From NCBI RefSeq assembly GCF_019059575.1, contig NW_024882306.1, positions 124,001-188,000 on the forward strand: DNA of 64,000 nt, given 5' to 3'. Both the position numbers and the translations under genes were made by a program. This DNA is from Amphibalanus amphitrite. Taxonomy: Eukaryota > Arthropoda > Thecostraca > Balanomorpha > Balanidae. The notes under the pieces were generated by a model that did not search any database, was not told where the DNA came from, and saw only the letters and a program-made list of their open reading frames with translations. Each line of letters starts with the position of its first letter. Within the stretch, counting starts at the first letter, position 1. Below, one piece after another: positions 43,954 to 55,284 of this stretch.

Positions 43954-46495
43954 TCAGTTCTCCAAGAAGGAGACATACTGCGTGAGAACGGCGAGCGTCT
44001 TCTCACAGTTGGTGGCGCCGTGGATGACGGGCGGGGCCGGCTTCGGGCCGACCACCGCGCCGTCCACGCTCCAGCCGCGCTCGCGGGCCAGAGCTGCCAC
44101 CTGGTCGGCGGACACGCCGGCGAAGGCTGCCAGGTCAGTCAGTGTGATGGAGGTGTAGGCTCGCGAGACGAGCGTCAGCACCCGCTCGCGGATCACACCT
44201 GCGGAGAGCGGGTACAGACGGCTGTCAGTTCAGTGTGAATTTATGGACGTGTGATTATTACGCAAGGCGCGATATGTTACGTTCTTTATTAGCAGCGTGT
44301 ATACTGTACAAGTTGTTTTCCGGTTTGCGTCCTGCATACACGATATAAGGACGAGTGGCTTCAGCAAATTAGAAGCAAAGTAAATCACTTATGTTATTTA
44401 ACATTAAGATCAAACTCATCTAAGAGATGTTTTTTTTTTGTTACCACTTTGACCAGAAATAAGTAACATGTTGCCGAGGTTGTATTGTGTAGTCTGTGCT
44501 TCTTATCAGCTTCCTAACAATGACACGAGAAAAAAAACACGCCACGTAGGACAAACAGAGTCGGATATTGTCATCGGACATGACAGCCACAGAAATCTGA
44601 AGCGTAACCGTAAAACCAACTAAAGCTGGTACCTATTAGAGATGTCAATCGGATGCCAATTTTTTGGTATACCGATACCAAACCGATACCAACTTGGTAT
44701 TTGGTATTTCAATCCTAATGTACTTGGTATTTTGTTGGTATCATGAACCCTCACTTATGTATAAGAGGCTGAGAAATTGGTTAAAAGTCGGTATTTCCCT
44801 CATGTTATGAAGTTGGTTCGGTATCGGTATTTCTTCACGGTTTATGTTGGTATTTGGTTTGGAATTGGTATTCATATTTTCTATAATTGACATCACTAGT
44901 ACCTATCATACCTTCCAGCTCGCTGACAGCTTTCTGCAGATAGTCCGGCCATTCTCCTCGCAATACCGAATACGTGGCGGGGAAGTCTTTGGTCCAGAGT
45001 TTCTGTCCAACCGACCAGAGTCGGCCCAGGGGGCCATCAGTTTCTTTGGCTGACGCCGGGGCCCGCTTCCAGAGAAACTTGGCACTGCATCTGTAGGCGG
45101 CATCGACATTGTGACCATGCAGTGAGCAGACAAGATATCAGCAGGGCTGGTCGTAGCACCAAGGAAGTGCAGCACAGGCTACACAGGCTGCAACTCAGTA
45201 TGTGCAGAAATCTGGGAATGGTTCACGCTTCCGCAATCCGCACTTACGTTTTCCCAACATCCACCTTTTGCGGAACCGTAAAAACGATCTCTTTTATGTC
45301 AATCATTCATTTTCGCGTAATCATTGCGATGTCATAATTCTTTAATAATAGACATCGCATTTAAATTAGACATCATATTTCCTTAATTAAAAACAAAAGA
45401 AATGGGTTATTCCTAACAGGTGTGACATATTATAGTGCATGTATGGCCTAAACTTTTGAATTCATTTTAAAAGGGGGGAAAATTCCTAACAGCTCGGACA
45501 TGGTCAGCCATATCCACATCACTGAGTTTGCCTACAATTTTTAAACTATCGCAAAAAAAAAACGATTACGACAAAAATTCGAGGTAACGGGCAGTTACAG
45601 ATAACAGAGGTGGTTCGCCATAACCGTACAAAACATGTATGGTATGAGTTATGACTGTTTTGGCATTAACATGACTGTACTTACAGGTCATTTTCTAGGA
45701 GATAGCAGGCCATCAATTTGGAATACACTTCTGAGGGTGCCACTCCATCTGGAGCCTGAAAAGACAATCATTCAATTATTATTTTATTATTAAATACATC
45801 ATCCTTCATCACTTTGATCAACAAGATACCGTAAGGTGGGGCTATTTGAGACAGTGGGGCTATTTGAGACAGTATTTAGAATTGTTATGAAATAAAAATC
45901 ATTTGAAATTTATGCTTAATTTTTGTTCAGGCGATTTACTGCTCGATTCCACACCTCCCTGAGCAAAAATATCACACAACTGACAACAATAAAACAATCT
46001 TCATTTTATGGCGATTTTAAATACTGTCTCTAATAGCCCCACTGTCTCAAAATAGCCCCACTTTACGGTACTATCATTTCTAATATTACGCTGATACCAA
46101 GCATAATCATCGCAGATGTTACCAGCAGAAGCCTTTGTGATCTCAGTTGAAAGCTAGCTCATCAAATTCAAAAGGTTTAAAATTATTCCATAACATAACA
46201 AAGTAAATATCAAATAATACCGTGTGGATATGTAAGCTTTACTTATGGGAGCTCACCAATTCCCTTGAATGAGTAGTTTTCCTTTCAAAGGATGAACACC
46301 AATGACGTTGCCTGGGTTTAGAAGAATTGAAAACAATGAAACACAATCAATCAAAATGTTGCTTTGCAAAATGACCATTCACCAATAAATTGGTTCAGGT
46401 TATAACAATATGTTAGTTATTTCTTAGGGCGCTTCACTTACACTCAGCTCTTCCTTTTCCAGCTCCTTCCTCGTGCTTTCAAGGTCAGCAAGCAT
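43954..46495 (-). CDS. COPS8: COP9 signalosome complex subunit 8
   Basis: Exons on the minus strand: 46442-46495, 45685-45755, 44912-45090 and 43954-44198; GT-AG, phases 0, 2 and 1, giving 182 residues (vertebrate about 209). Recognisable parts are VYSKLMACYLLENDL, AKFLWKRAP, LWSVGQKLW and DFPATYSVL in the helical repeat region, then the PCI/winged-helix part RVLTLVSRAYTSI and DLAAFAGV, and the conserved C-terminal YVSFLEN. CSN8 is the smallest subunit of the COP9 signalosome, which removes NEDD8 from cullins and so regulates SCF-type ligases. A splice acceptor at 46510 just upstream of the ATG shows that a 5' UTR exon exists. Introns 1 and 3 each hold a MITE. The start is the first ATG of the exon; the N-terminus is shorter than in vertebrates. 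Confidence 0.9.
44637..44898. mobile_element. 262-bp hAT MITE rich in GGTAT, in COPS8 intron 3
   Basis: An exact 8-bp duplication GTACCTAT flanks it (44629-44636, 44899-44906). The ends TAGAGATGTCAAT and ATTGACATCACTA are inverted with one mismatch. The interior is a run of GGTAT/ATACC-type words. It sits within a few bases of the exon 3 splice donor. Confidence 0.85.
45829..46068. mobile_element. 240-bp TA-flanked MITE in COPS8 intron 1
   Basis: Terminal inverted repeats of about 55 bp begin CCGTAAGGTGGGGCTATTT on one side and CCGTAAAGTGGGGCTATTT on the other, between TA dinucleotides (45827-45828, 46069-46070). Each end holds two direct copies of GTGGGGCTATT-type sequence. TA targets suggest the Tc1/mariner group. 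Confidence 0.82.
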
Positions 46496-46509
46496 GATCA
46501 GCTAAGTAT

Positions 46510-47001
46510 CTGTAAAAAATAAGCTTATTTCAGTAAAGTTAAAGACAACTGGACATCATGTGACACCACATACGAAACATAAGATTTCATGCACTCCTTC
46601 ACCTTGCAAGGTCCCATATTACTCATTACAGTGTTAGCAATGTTCACCTGGCATGACATCTTCTGTATGCATGCATGTCGTCTTCATTTTTGGCGAGGTT
46701 ATTCACAGAAATATGAGCCTGTGGCCCTGTACCTTTAGGCATTTGATTTGAACTCAGAGGTCACCGATTGACCATAAAATTGGGAACCAGGCGTTGCGTC
46801 CAAAAATGGCGCAAACTCTCTCTCGTTTTTCGTTTTAGCTCAGATCTCTGGCTTAATCAGGGCAAGACAGTGATGGGGGTTCCATTACCACCACCCCACA
46901 ACCCTCAGCACTGATCTGGGTTGCATGTGGAAAACCAATAGATCCAGCAAGGGTGAAGACCTAATGACTGAAAGCCACCAACATGAAATAATTATTCCAA
47001 C
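46510..47001. other. COPS8 5' flank
   Basis: About 490 bp between the COPS8 acceptor and transposon copy 7. It should contain the COPS8 5' UTR exon and promoter, which cannot be placed. Confidence 0.35.
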
Positions 47002-47005
47002 TTAA

Positions 47006-47999
47006 CCCTATTCCTGGCGGGCTCCGCCGGGACAAGAAACTGGCGGGGGGGGGGGGCCGATTCGCCCCCCCCCCCCTGAGATCTCGAGAACGAAGCAAGA
47101 TAGCGACAAGCGGTAAACGGCATCGGATACGCACGGTCAAGATCTACAATTTTTACTAAGGTCATTTTCAGGTCAGGTCAAAGATGACGTCACAGGGGTC
47201 GAAAAAGTCAAAATGGCGGCGCTGGATATGGAGAGAGTTTTTCTCGAATAACTTTCGAATTAGTCAAGATAGGAACAAACTAAGGGCAGCATCGTGATCC
47301 TCTCGTCAATCCGCATCGAATGATATATATGTTGACCTCGAAAGGTCAAGGTCAAAGGTTGACCTCAGGTCACGTGACCTCGAGGTCATCATGTATATCA
47401 TTCGATGCGTCTTGACGAGCTGAACACAATGAGACCATCCACGCGTCTGTATCTTGTTCCTGTACGGAGTTATTGGCCAAAAACCTTTGGTGACCTTTGA
47501 TGACATCACATGACCTCACAGTTACCCAACAGCAAAACAGACCTCAAGGTAGTGAAGGTTGATCGTATATGAAGTCATGTATTTTATATGGGGCCATTCC
47601 GACCCGTTTTAGTGGTAAAAACAGGGAGTTGATTTTTCCCCCATTGACTTATAATGGGGAGGTCGCGAAACTGACCTGACCTTAGGTCACCGATATCAAA
47701 ATTCCGAGATATACAAATTGCACATACTGGTACCCTAACTAAAGCCTGAAGAGAAGAAATTGATCGGTCAAAAACTCTAGCTCTGGCGTGATTGCAAACT
47801 TTTCTGAGGTAGGGTCACCAAACCGCCTCTGGTGACCTGACCTGAGGTCAGATCAACTCAAAATTTTCAGACATGTTGCGTAGAAGCCTTTTAGGAAAAG
47901 TCAGAAAATTTGAGCTTCCTAGCTCAACGCGTTTTGGAGAAATAACCAAAAAACCTCAGGGGGGGGGGGGGCTCCTGAGGCCCCCTGCCAGGAATAGGG
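47006..47999. mobile_element. TTAA-flanked AGGTCA-rich transposon copy 7
   Basis: It lies between TTAA 47002-47005 and TTAA 48000-48003. The ends TTAACCCTATTCCTGGC and GCCAGGAATAGGGTTAA are perfectly inverted over 17 bp. Internal G/C-run hairpins lie next to both ends. The core is the reverse of that in copies 2 and 6. Confidence 0.88.
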
Positions 48000-48116
48000 T
48001 TAAAAAAGGTACTGAATAAGCTAGTAAATTTAGGCCATAGGCATAGTCATTGAGTGTTTTCCCAGCCAACTCACATAGTTATGTTCTTAGTTTTTACTTC
48101 TTCTTGCTTCAATTAA

Positions 48117-49292
48117 CCCGCGCCCCAGTGGCGGTCTCAGCCAACTTCGCCCTAGTGAGGGGGGGCATATGTTACCACCCACCTCTAACTCAAAAACTAA
48201 GAGGACTAGAAAGACGCGGTAAAAAGCAGTCGATAGCTCTCAATGCGTACGTTTGAAAGTATTTCGGTCATTTTTCATCTTGGAGCAATATTGGGGTCAC
48301 TGGAGGTCATCAAAGGTCAAAATTTGCCAAATGTCATTATATTTTTCAGAAAACATGCTTATATCTCAGGAACTATGATAGCTAGAAAAACGCATGGAAA
48401 AGCAATCGATAGCTTTTCAACTCTTCTTTCGATTAGGTCATCATCAAAATTGACCTCAGGTCAACGGTTTAGCCTCCAGAGGGCAAAAACTCCAAAAATA
48501 GCTGTTTTTTTCGCAAAGTGTTTTTCGGCAATAACTTTTGACTAGGAAAAGCCACGACATTTCTATTGCCAGAATCGTGTTCCTCTTGACGAGACGCGTC
48601 GAATGAACTATAATTTGACCTTGAAAGGTCAACTTGAAAATTTGACCTCAGGTCAAGGTCATGACCTGACCGGAAAAGGTCATGTTGCATATCATTCGAT
48701 GCGTCTCAACAAGACAAACACAATGAAGCCATCCCCAGCGTTCTATCTCTTTCCAATCGCGAGTTATTGGCAAAAATCTGTTTGTAGCCTCAAATGACCT
48801 CGGATGACCTTTGTAGAGACTATCAGCAAAAATGACACCTTGGTCATCACGGGTGGTCCAAATCATTGTGATTCTGAAATATTTGGACTGTTCCCATGCG
48901 TACACACGTATCTAGAGGCATTTTCATTTTTCTCCATTGACTTATAATGGTAAGGTCACGCCACTGACCTGACCTTAGGTCACGGATATAAAAAAATCCG
49001 AGATATACAAATTGTAGGCGCCCATAACATCATGCAATCCACCAAGTTTAAAACCTTTCTAACAAACACTGCAGGCTGGACATGATTGCAATTTTTTTAG
49101 GCCTGGTCAGTCAACTTGACCTGGTGACCTGACCTGACATGACCTGGAGTCAAAAATTTCACACGTTGTCCAAAATTGATGTACAAAAAGCTATGCCAAG
49201 CGGCGCGGCGCTACGCGCCGCGGTTTTTCATTTATACGCAAAAAACGCGACAGGGTGGTAACATATGCCCCCCCCCCCCACTGGGGCGAAGG
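48117..49292. mobile_element. TTAA-flanked AGGTCA-rich transposon copy 8
   Basis: It lies between TTAA 48113-48116 and TTAA 49293-49296. The ends are TTAACCCGCGCCCCAGTGG and CCACTGGGGCGAAGGTTAA. It is the same element as copy 5 in inverse orientation. Core half-site array near 48610-48690. Confidence 0.85.
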
Positions 49293-49479
49293 TTAAGCAG
49301 TCTGGAAGCAAGAGATCAGCATTTCCTATTTACACATTCAGTCTGAAGGCTGAACCTTTTGAATTGACTCAGACTCAGACTCAGACCCTTATTGAGGTGT
49401 TCCACTTGAGAGTGTCTTTTAATGCCTCTTAGAATACAGTAAAAATGGGCCTGGTTTTCATTAGGTTCAATATGGTATC

Positions 49480-50227
49480 TGTATGTTGGTGACCTTAAGC
49501 CCTAGTGTAAAGACAAGGAAACCAGACTGACCTCCAGATGATGTTGAAGACGATGCTGTGGTCGACGATGATGAGGAGAAGACGACGAAGAGAAGTGTGC
49601 ACAAATTTTCGGCCCTAGGCCATCCTCAGGTGATGAGAGGGGAGGTAGAGGTAAGGAGGGGGAGGAAGACCACCTCCGACGGTCGCCGCGGCGAGGCACC
49701 AACTGACGCCCGAAGGAGGTTTGAAAAGACACCAGTTGGCGCGCGAGGTGACCTGCAGCGCCACCTGTCTCGGTACGCCATCTGTCGGTCACCGTTCGGA
49801 CTGGCAACTCCTTCAGCCGCCGGTTATAATATCGGCCATGATGTGGTTTGGGTGTTCAGCGATGGTCTGCGGTCTCGAATAAATAGCGATTCTGCGATTT
49901 TCCTGTTTGGGCCGTCTTTGCATACCGTCAAGATGTTGATGCGGAAGCAGTTGGTGATGTCTGTTTGTTCGTTTGGGTGGCAGGTAGTCATGTGGTCGCC
50001 GAGGGGAGTGTCCGGGTTTCTGTGCCGCGCGTCTCGGAGGTGCTCGTTAAATCTCAGTCGCACGCTTCGTCTTGTCTCTCCGATATAAATATTCCGCGTC
50101 TTTACCTTTTCACACAGCTCACAGGCTATCTCATAGACCACATTTTTTGTGTGACACCTGCCACCCAGACCGCTCATACAAGTCGCGCATTTGCGACCCC
50201 CTCCAGGGCAGGGGGGCGGTTCCAGAG
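49480..50227 (-). mobile_element. Penelope-like element 3' region, left palindrome arm
   Basis: This arm is an almost exact inverted copy of 50242-50892 plus 55298-55394. It carries the GIY-YIG end of a Penelope-like element and its 3' non-coding part. The 14-bp spacer 50228-50241 separates the arms. The reverse transcriptase part is absent. Confidence 0.85.
49824..50227 (-). CDS. GIY-YIG endonuclease fragment (Penelope-like), left copy
   Basis: The frame, read toward lower coordinates, has Cys-rich CPGGGRKCATC, then KNVVYEIACELCEK, the YIG motif IYIGETRRSVRLRFNEHL, and C-terminal ESLFIRDRRPSLN with the family's Glu. This matches the GIY-YIG domain at the C-terminus of Penelope-like retroelements, which nicks target DNA. 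The N-terminal reverse transcriptase is missing, so the copy is partial. It is identical to the right copy. Confidence 0.85.
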
Positions 50228-50241
50228 CGGAGCGCACTAGG

Positions 50242-50645
50242 CTCTGGAACCGCCCCCCTGCCCTGGAGGGGGTCGCAAATGCGCGACTTGTATGAGCGGT
50301 CTGGGTGGCAGGTGTCACACAAAAAATGTGGTCTATGAGATAGCCTGTGAGCTGTGTGAAAAGGTAAAGACGCGGAATATTTATATCGGAGAGACAAGAC
50401 GAAGCGTGCGACTGAGATTTAACGAGCACCTCCGAGACGCGCGGCACAGAAACCCGGACACTCCCCTCGGCGACCACATGACTACCTGCCACCCAAACGA
50501 ACAAACAGACATCACCAACTGCTTCCGCATCAACATCTTGACGGTATGCAAAGACGGCCCAAACAGGAAAATCGCAGAATCGCTATTTATTCGAGACCGC
50601 AGACCATCGCTGAACACCCAAACCACATCATGGCCGATATTATAA
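50242..50645 (+). CDS. GIY-YIG endonuclease fragment (Penelope-like), right copy
   Basis: Mirror image of 49824-50227 with the same protein: Cys-rich linker, VVYEI in place of GIY, YIG, the RFNEH motif and the ESLFI Glu. The frame is open from the palindrome centre; the ATG at 50292 is simply the first Met and falls after the Cys motif, so it is not a reliable native start. Confidence 0.85.
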
Positions 50646-50892
50646 CCGGCGGCTGAAGGAGTTGCCAGTCCGAACGGTGACCGACAGATGGCGTACCGAG
50701 ACAGGTGGCGCTGCAGGTCACCTCGCGCGCCAACTGGTGTCTTTTCAAACCTCCGTCGGGCGTCAGTTGGTGCCTCGCCGCGGCGACCGTCGGAGGTGGT
50801 CTTCCTCCCCCTCCTTACCTCTACCTCCCCTCTCATCACCTGAGGATGGCCTAGGGCCGAAAATTTGTGCACACTTCTCTTCGTCGTCTTCT

Positions 50893-53800
50893 TCTTCTTC
50901 TTCTTCTACACGTCACGCCGTGTCCGCCGGGGCGGCCACGGCCGTGGCAGCGTCGACCGGGGGGTCGACACGGCCCACCCGCCGCAGGTACTCGAAGATG
51001 AGAGTCGCTGATCCGCCCAGCACATGCCCCAGGCTCGGCAGAGGTCCGCCCCACAGGCGGGACCTCATGTGGGCGTACGCTGGGCATTCGGTCAGCAAGT
51101 GTGCTACCGAGTCTTCCTCCTCGCAGTTCAGGCAGTCGGGGTTTGTCGCAAGACCGATCTCGTGGAGAGTCTTCCTTGTGAGCACTGATCTTCCCACTCT
51201 CAGTTGAGACAGTGTCACCTGCTCCCACCTGGTCAGGTCCTCGTGTCCGGGCGTGGGTGGTAGGTGAGGATGAGCTTTGGCTCGGGCTGCGGTCCACTCG
51301 GCGGATCTGTGGCGTATCGCCGCTCGGGCGCCGGCCATGTCCAGCGGGACCGCTGCCTGGCTTAGCTCTGCCGCGGCTCGGTTGGCTAGCCTGTCGGCGT
51401 CCTCATTACCAGGGATGCCAGCATGCCCCGGTACCCACTGGAGGGTGACGTGCTTCCCGGAGCACGTGAGGTCGTGGAGAGAGGCCCAGATGCTCGCCGG
51501 TAGCTCCTCCTGTTGGGCTGCCTGCCCGCGCTGGAGCGTCTGTAGACACGCCCTGGAGTCGGTGCAAAGGCGGATCTCCTTGATGGCGTCTAGGGAGTCG
51601 GCCGGCAGGCTCGCCAGGGACTTCAGTGCCTCCCGGACTGCCACCAGCTCCGCCCTGGTGCTGCTGCAGTGGGTGCCTGCAGCTGCCAGGCACTCGATCC
51701 TGCGGTCGTTCTCCCGGTGTAGGATGATGGCCGCTCCTCCTCCTCCGTTGGACGTGCCTCCGGCCGCCGAGCCGTCACTCCATATGGAGCAGTCTGGCGC
51801 GGGCAGGGCGGCCAGGGCGCGCTCTGCCGCCTCTCTCCTCTTGTCAGGTGGGTCTGTCCGCCGCGTGGTGGTTGGTAGGTCCACGATGAAGGTCACTGAC
51901 CCCTGATGGGCCGACCACGGCGGCTCCGGTGACACCCTCAGGAACGGCTCCGCTGGGCAGCCCGACACTCCCGCCTCCTTCAGAGTCCACTGGCCCACTC
52001 TGCGTATGCATGGCTTGTGGGGCAGCAGGGCGTCTTCATCCGGCGGGGCTGGCTCCGGTCGTCCCTCCTCGGCAGCTTGAACGCAGGCCCGTTTCCAGGC
52101 CTCGTGCGCGCGGTACTTGAGGCGAGGTCGGGGGTCTCGTTCCAGCAGCTGCTTGGCTCGGTCTTCCGCTGGCAGGCGGACGATGCGGCTGGCTTCGGTA
52201 GCTGCCAGTTCCTTGGCCCGTACTGTCAGGGCGGGGAGGTCCGCCTCCGCCAGCAGAGCCGCTCTGTTAGTCGGGAGGATGCATCCGGTGATTATGCGGG
52301 CACACCTGTTCTGCTCAGTTTCGATCTTGACGCGCAGGGCGGGGGAGGCGTGAGTGAAGTACACCGCCGCACCGTACTCGAAGACCGATCTGATGTAGGT
52401 GATGTAGGCCGTTCGGAGAGTCCTGCGGTGCGCTCCGTAGGTCTTCCCCGCGAGTGCTTGCAGGCACTGTCTGCGCTTCGCCATCCTGTCCTTGAGGGAG
52501 GAGATGTGGCTGCTGAAGGTTAGCTGGTCGTCGAAGGTGATGCCCAGGAAGGTCGGGTTCGGGTCGTACCTCAGAGGTTCTCCTGAGAACTTCAACGTCG
52601 GTACCACCTTGCCTCCGCACTCCTTTGGGTCGAGGGTGAAGGTGGTGAAGCAGCACTTGGATGCGCTCGCCTGCACCTTCCAGTCCCGGGCCCACGACGC
52701 GACTGTGTCCAGCGCTGGTTGCATCTTCGCCGCACATGACTCCAGAGACGGTCCCGTGGCCAGGATGGCGACGTCATCGGCGAACAGAGACCAGGTAGAG
52801 TCGTTTGGGGCGTTCTTGTCGACATCGTTGATATACACCAGCCATAGTATGGGCGCGAGCACCGAGCCTTGCGGTAGGCCCTCTGGAAAGACCCTCCAGT
52901 CTGATGTGCTGTTGCCCCACCTGACCCTGGCTCTCCGATCGCTCAAGAAGTTGCGGAGCCACTTGACCGCGTGTGCAGGCACTCCCAGGCGGCCCAGCTT
53001 GGCGAGAAGGGCGTCTCTCCACACCCTATCGTAGGCCTTCTGGAAGTCTAGCAGGGCAAGGACCGCACGCTCCGGCTTCGGCTTCTCGAAGGCGTCGAAG
53101 ACGGACTGAGTGACTCTGATGATCTGGTCCATGGTCGAGTGGAGGCGCCGGAATCCCGCTTGGTTGGTGTTTATCAGTTGTCGGTCCTCGAGCCAGTACT
53201 GCAGCCTGTTCTGGACCATTCTCTCGAAGAGCTTGCTGGTGCAGCTGAGCAGCGAGATGGGCCGGTACGAGTTCGGGTCTGCTGGATCTTTGCCTTTCTT
53301 CGGGATGGCGATGATTTCGGCTCTGCGCCAGGCAGCCGGGACCTCCGCTGACTTCCAGCACTTGTTGCATAGCGCAAGGAGGTGGCGCTTGGCGGTGGCG
53401 GACAGCTGCTGCAACATGTCGTTGGTGATGCCGTCTACGCCTGGGGCCCGCCCTTTCTTGAGTTTTGCGAGCGCTGCCGATAGTTCGCCTTCCGAGAATG
53501 GGCTGCACAGCTCACTCCTCTGGTTGTCGCAGGTGCAGTTATTTGTGGCTCTCCGGGCTTCGATCTTGATGTGTCGGTCTTCAGTTTTGTCTTTTGGGAT
53601 TTTAGAGACGGTCTGGTAGGTCTGGACGAAGAGGTTTGCTTTTTCGCGGTCAGTCGTAGCCGGGCGTTGAGGGGCGAGACGTCCTGGGGCTGCTGTCCTC
53701 TTGATAGTAGCTGCAGGTTTGGAGGGGGCTCGCCTCCCGTCTAGCCTCTTGAGGAAGCCCCACATGTCGCCGTTTGGGCCCATGTTCGCGATCTCTTCTC

Positions 53801-55284
53801 TTGCGTAGCTGCGTCTCTCCTCCTCGAAGATGCGGTCCGCTTCTGCTCTCTTCAGCTTGTACCTCTCTACGTCCTCCCTAGAGTGGCCTGGAGCGGTAGC
53901 CTTCTTCAGAGCTTCGTCCCTGTCTCTCGCTGCGTCTTGACATCTGTCGTTCCAGAAGGCGTGTGCCTTTCTGTTTCCTTGTCCGAAGGGGATGTTTGCT
54001 TTTGCCGCTTTCATCACTGTCTGGGTGAATCGGGTGTCCAATTTGTGTGTGCTGAGGTCATCTTCGGTGCTCCAGAGCTTCATAGCCTTGTCCAGCGTGG
54101 ACCTGAACCCCGTCCAGTCGGCCTTCTTGAAGTTGAAGCGTCCTCTCTTGGGGATGTGCTGTGGTGGGTTCACCTCGATGGTAATCCAGATCGGCAGGTG
54201 ATCGGACCCCATACTGGGTCTAGTAGACCAGGTGGCGGCGCTAGCCATGTCTCCCGAGATTAGGGTGACATCCGGTGCCGACCTCCCTCCCGTGCTCGGA
54301 TTCACTCGGGTGTAGCTGGAGTCGTTCATAACGACAAGGCCGGATTGGGTGGTCCAGTCTTCGAGCTCTCTTCCGAGCTCGTCCTCAGGTTGGAACTGGT
54401 CCCAGGATCCGCCGTGTGCATTGAAGTCTCCAGCCACTACATGCCGTGTGCCGGTGGCTATGCCGGAGAGCTGAATCGTCTGCCTCTGGGTGCCTTGACC
54501 CGCTGTCCATCTTGCCGGAGGGGCATACACGTTGATGATGGAGATTGGAGGAGACTTGGGAGGGTGGACGATGGTGCCCACGCAGTAGCTGTTGTCATCG
54601 GGTGTCGCTGGCTGGTACGGGTCGGTTAAAGCTGAGAAGGGCGTGTCTTCTCTCACGAGTGTGAGGACGCCGCCTTGTTTCGATGATGTGGTCCGTGACT
54701 GAGGATTTGGTGGGCCGTCTCGAGTTCCGTCCGGGGCTGGGACATCTGGTCCAGCAGCAGTCGCTCGGCCGGCTTCCCGCAGCGCGGTCGCTCTCCGTTG
54801 GCACGCTCTCTTCGCCTTGCAGCTGTCGCACCACTGATCACGCGCGTCCTTGTGCCTTCTTCGACAGGTCCAGGTCGCCGTTTCATTCTGGCCAGTCGCT
54901 GTCGTGCGTTGGTGGCTCTGCTGCTGGGTCTGCGGGCCATCATTAGCGTCCGGTGCTTGATCCGGCTTGAAATCCTGCCTCGCGGCGACATTGTAGCCCG
55001 GTACGGTTGGGTTGGGTGAGGTCGGTTTCAGCAGAGTTTCTTGGAGGAGAACCACATGGGGCTTCTCGTCAGCGATCCTCTTGCGCAGTTCGGTGAGCCT
55101 CGACATAATGCCATTGCAGTTGAATTGCATTATGCTGAAGGGGACAGTCTCTCGGCGGTCTTGTGGTGGGACATTGGGTCGGTCGTTACTGTTACCGCGG
55201 CGTCCTGGTTGCGATGGCGCTCTTGTTCGGTGGTTTGAGTTTTGGTCTTGTGGTTCTTGAGCGGTTCCTCTCGCGGGATGTATG
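50893..55284 (-). mobile_element. 4.4-kb non-LTR retrotransposon (endonuclease-RT-RNase H)
   Basis: It is flanked by a 13-bp target duplication TTCGTCGTCTTCT (50880-50892, 55285-55297) and ends in an (AAG)n tail (about 50893-50905). It encodes one long open frame. The presence of an apurinic endonuclease, RT and RNase H places it in the I/R1/LOA-like assemblage. No ORF1 is present, so the element is probably 5'-truncated just upstream of ORF2. The frame is undamaged and the palindrome arms are nearly identical, so insertion looks recent. Confidence 0.9.

Noticed and set aside
50381..50872. ORF of 163 codons starting MHKFSALGHPQ and its mirror at 49558-50088
   Set aside because: They are antisense shadows of the GIY-YIG arms, duplicated only because of the palindrome.
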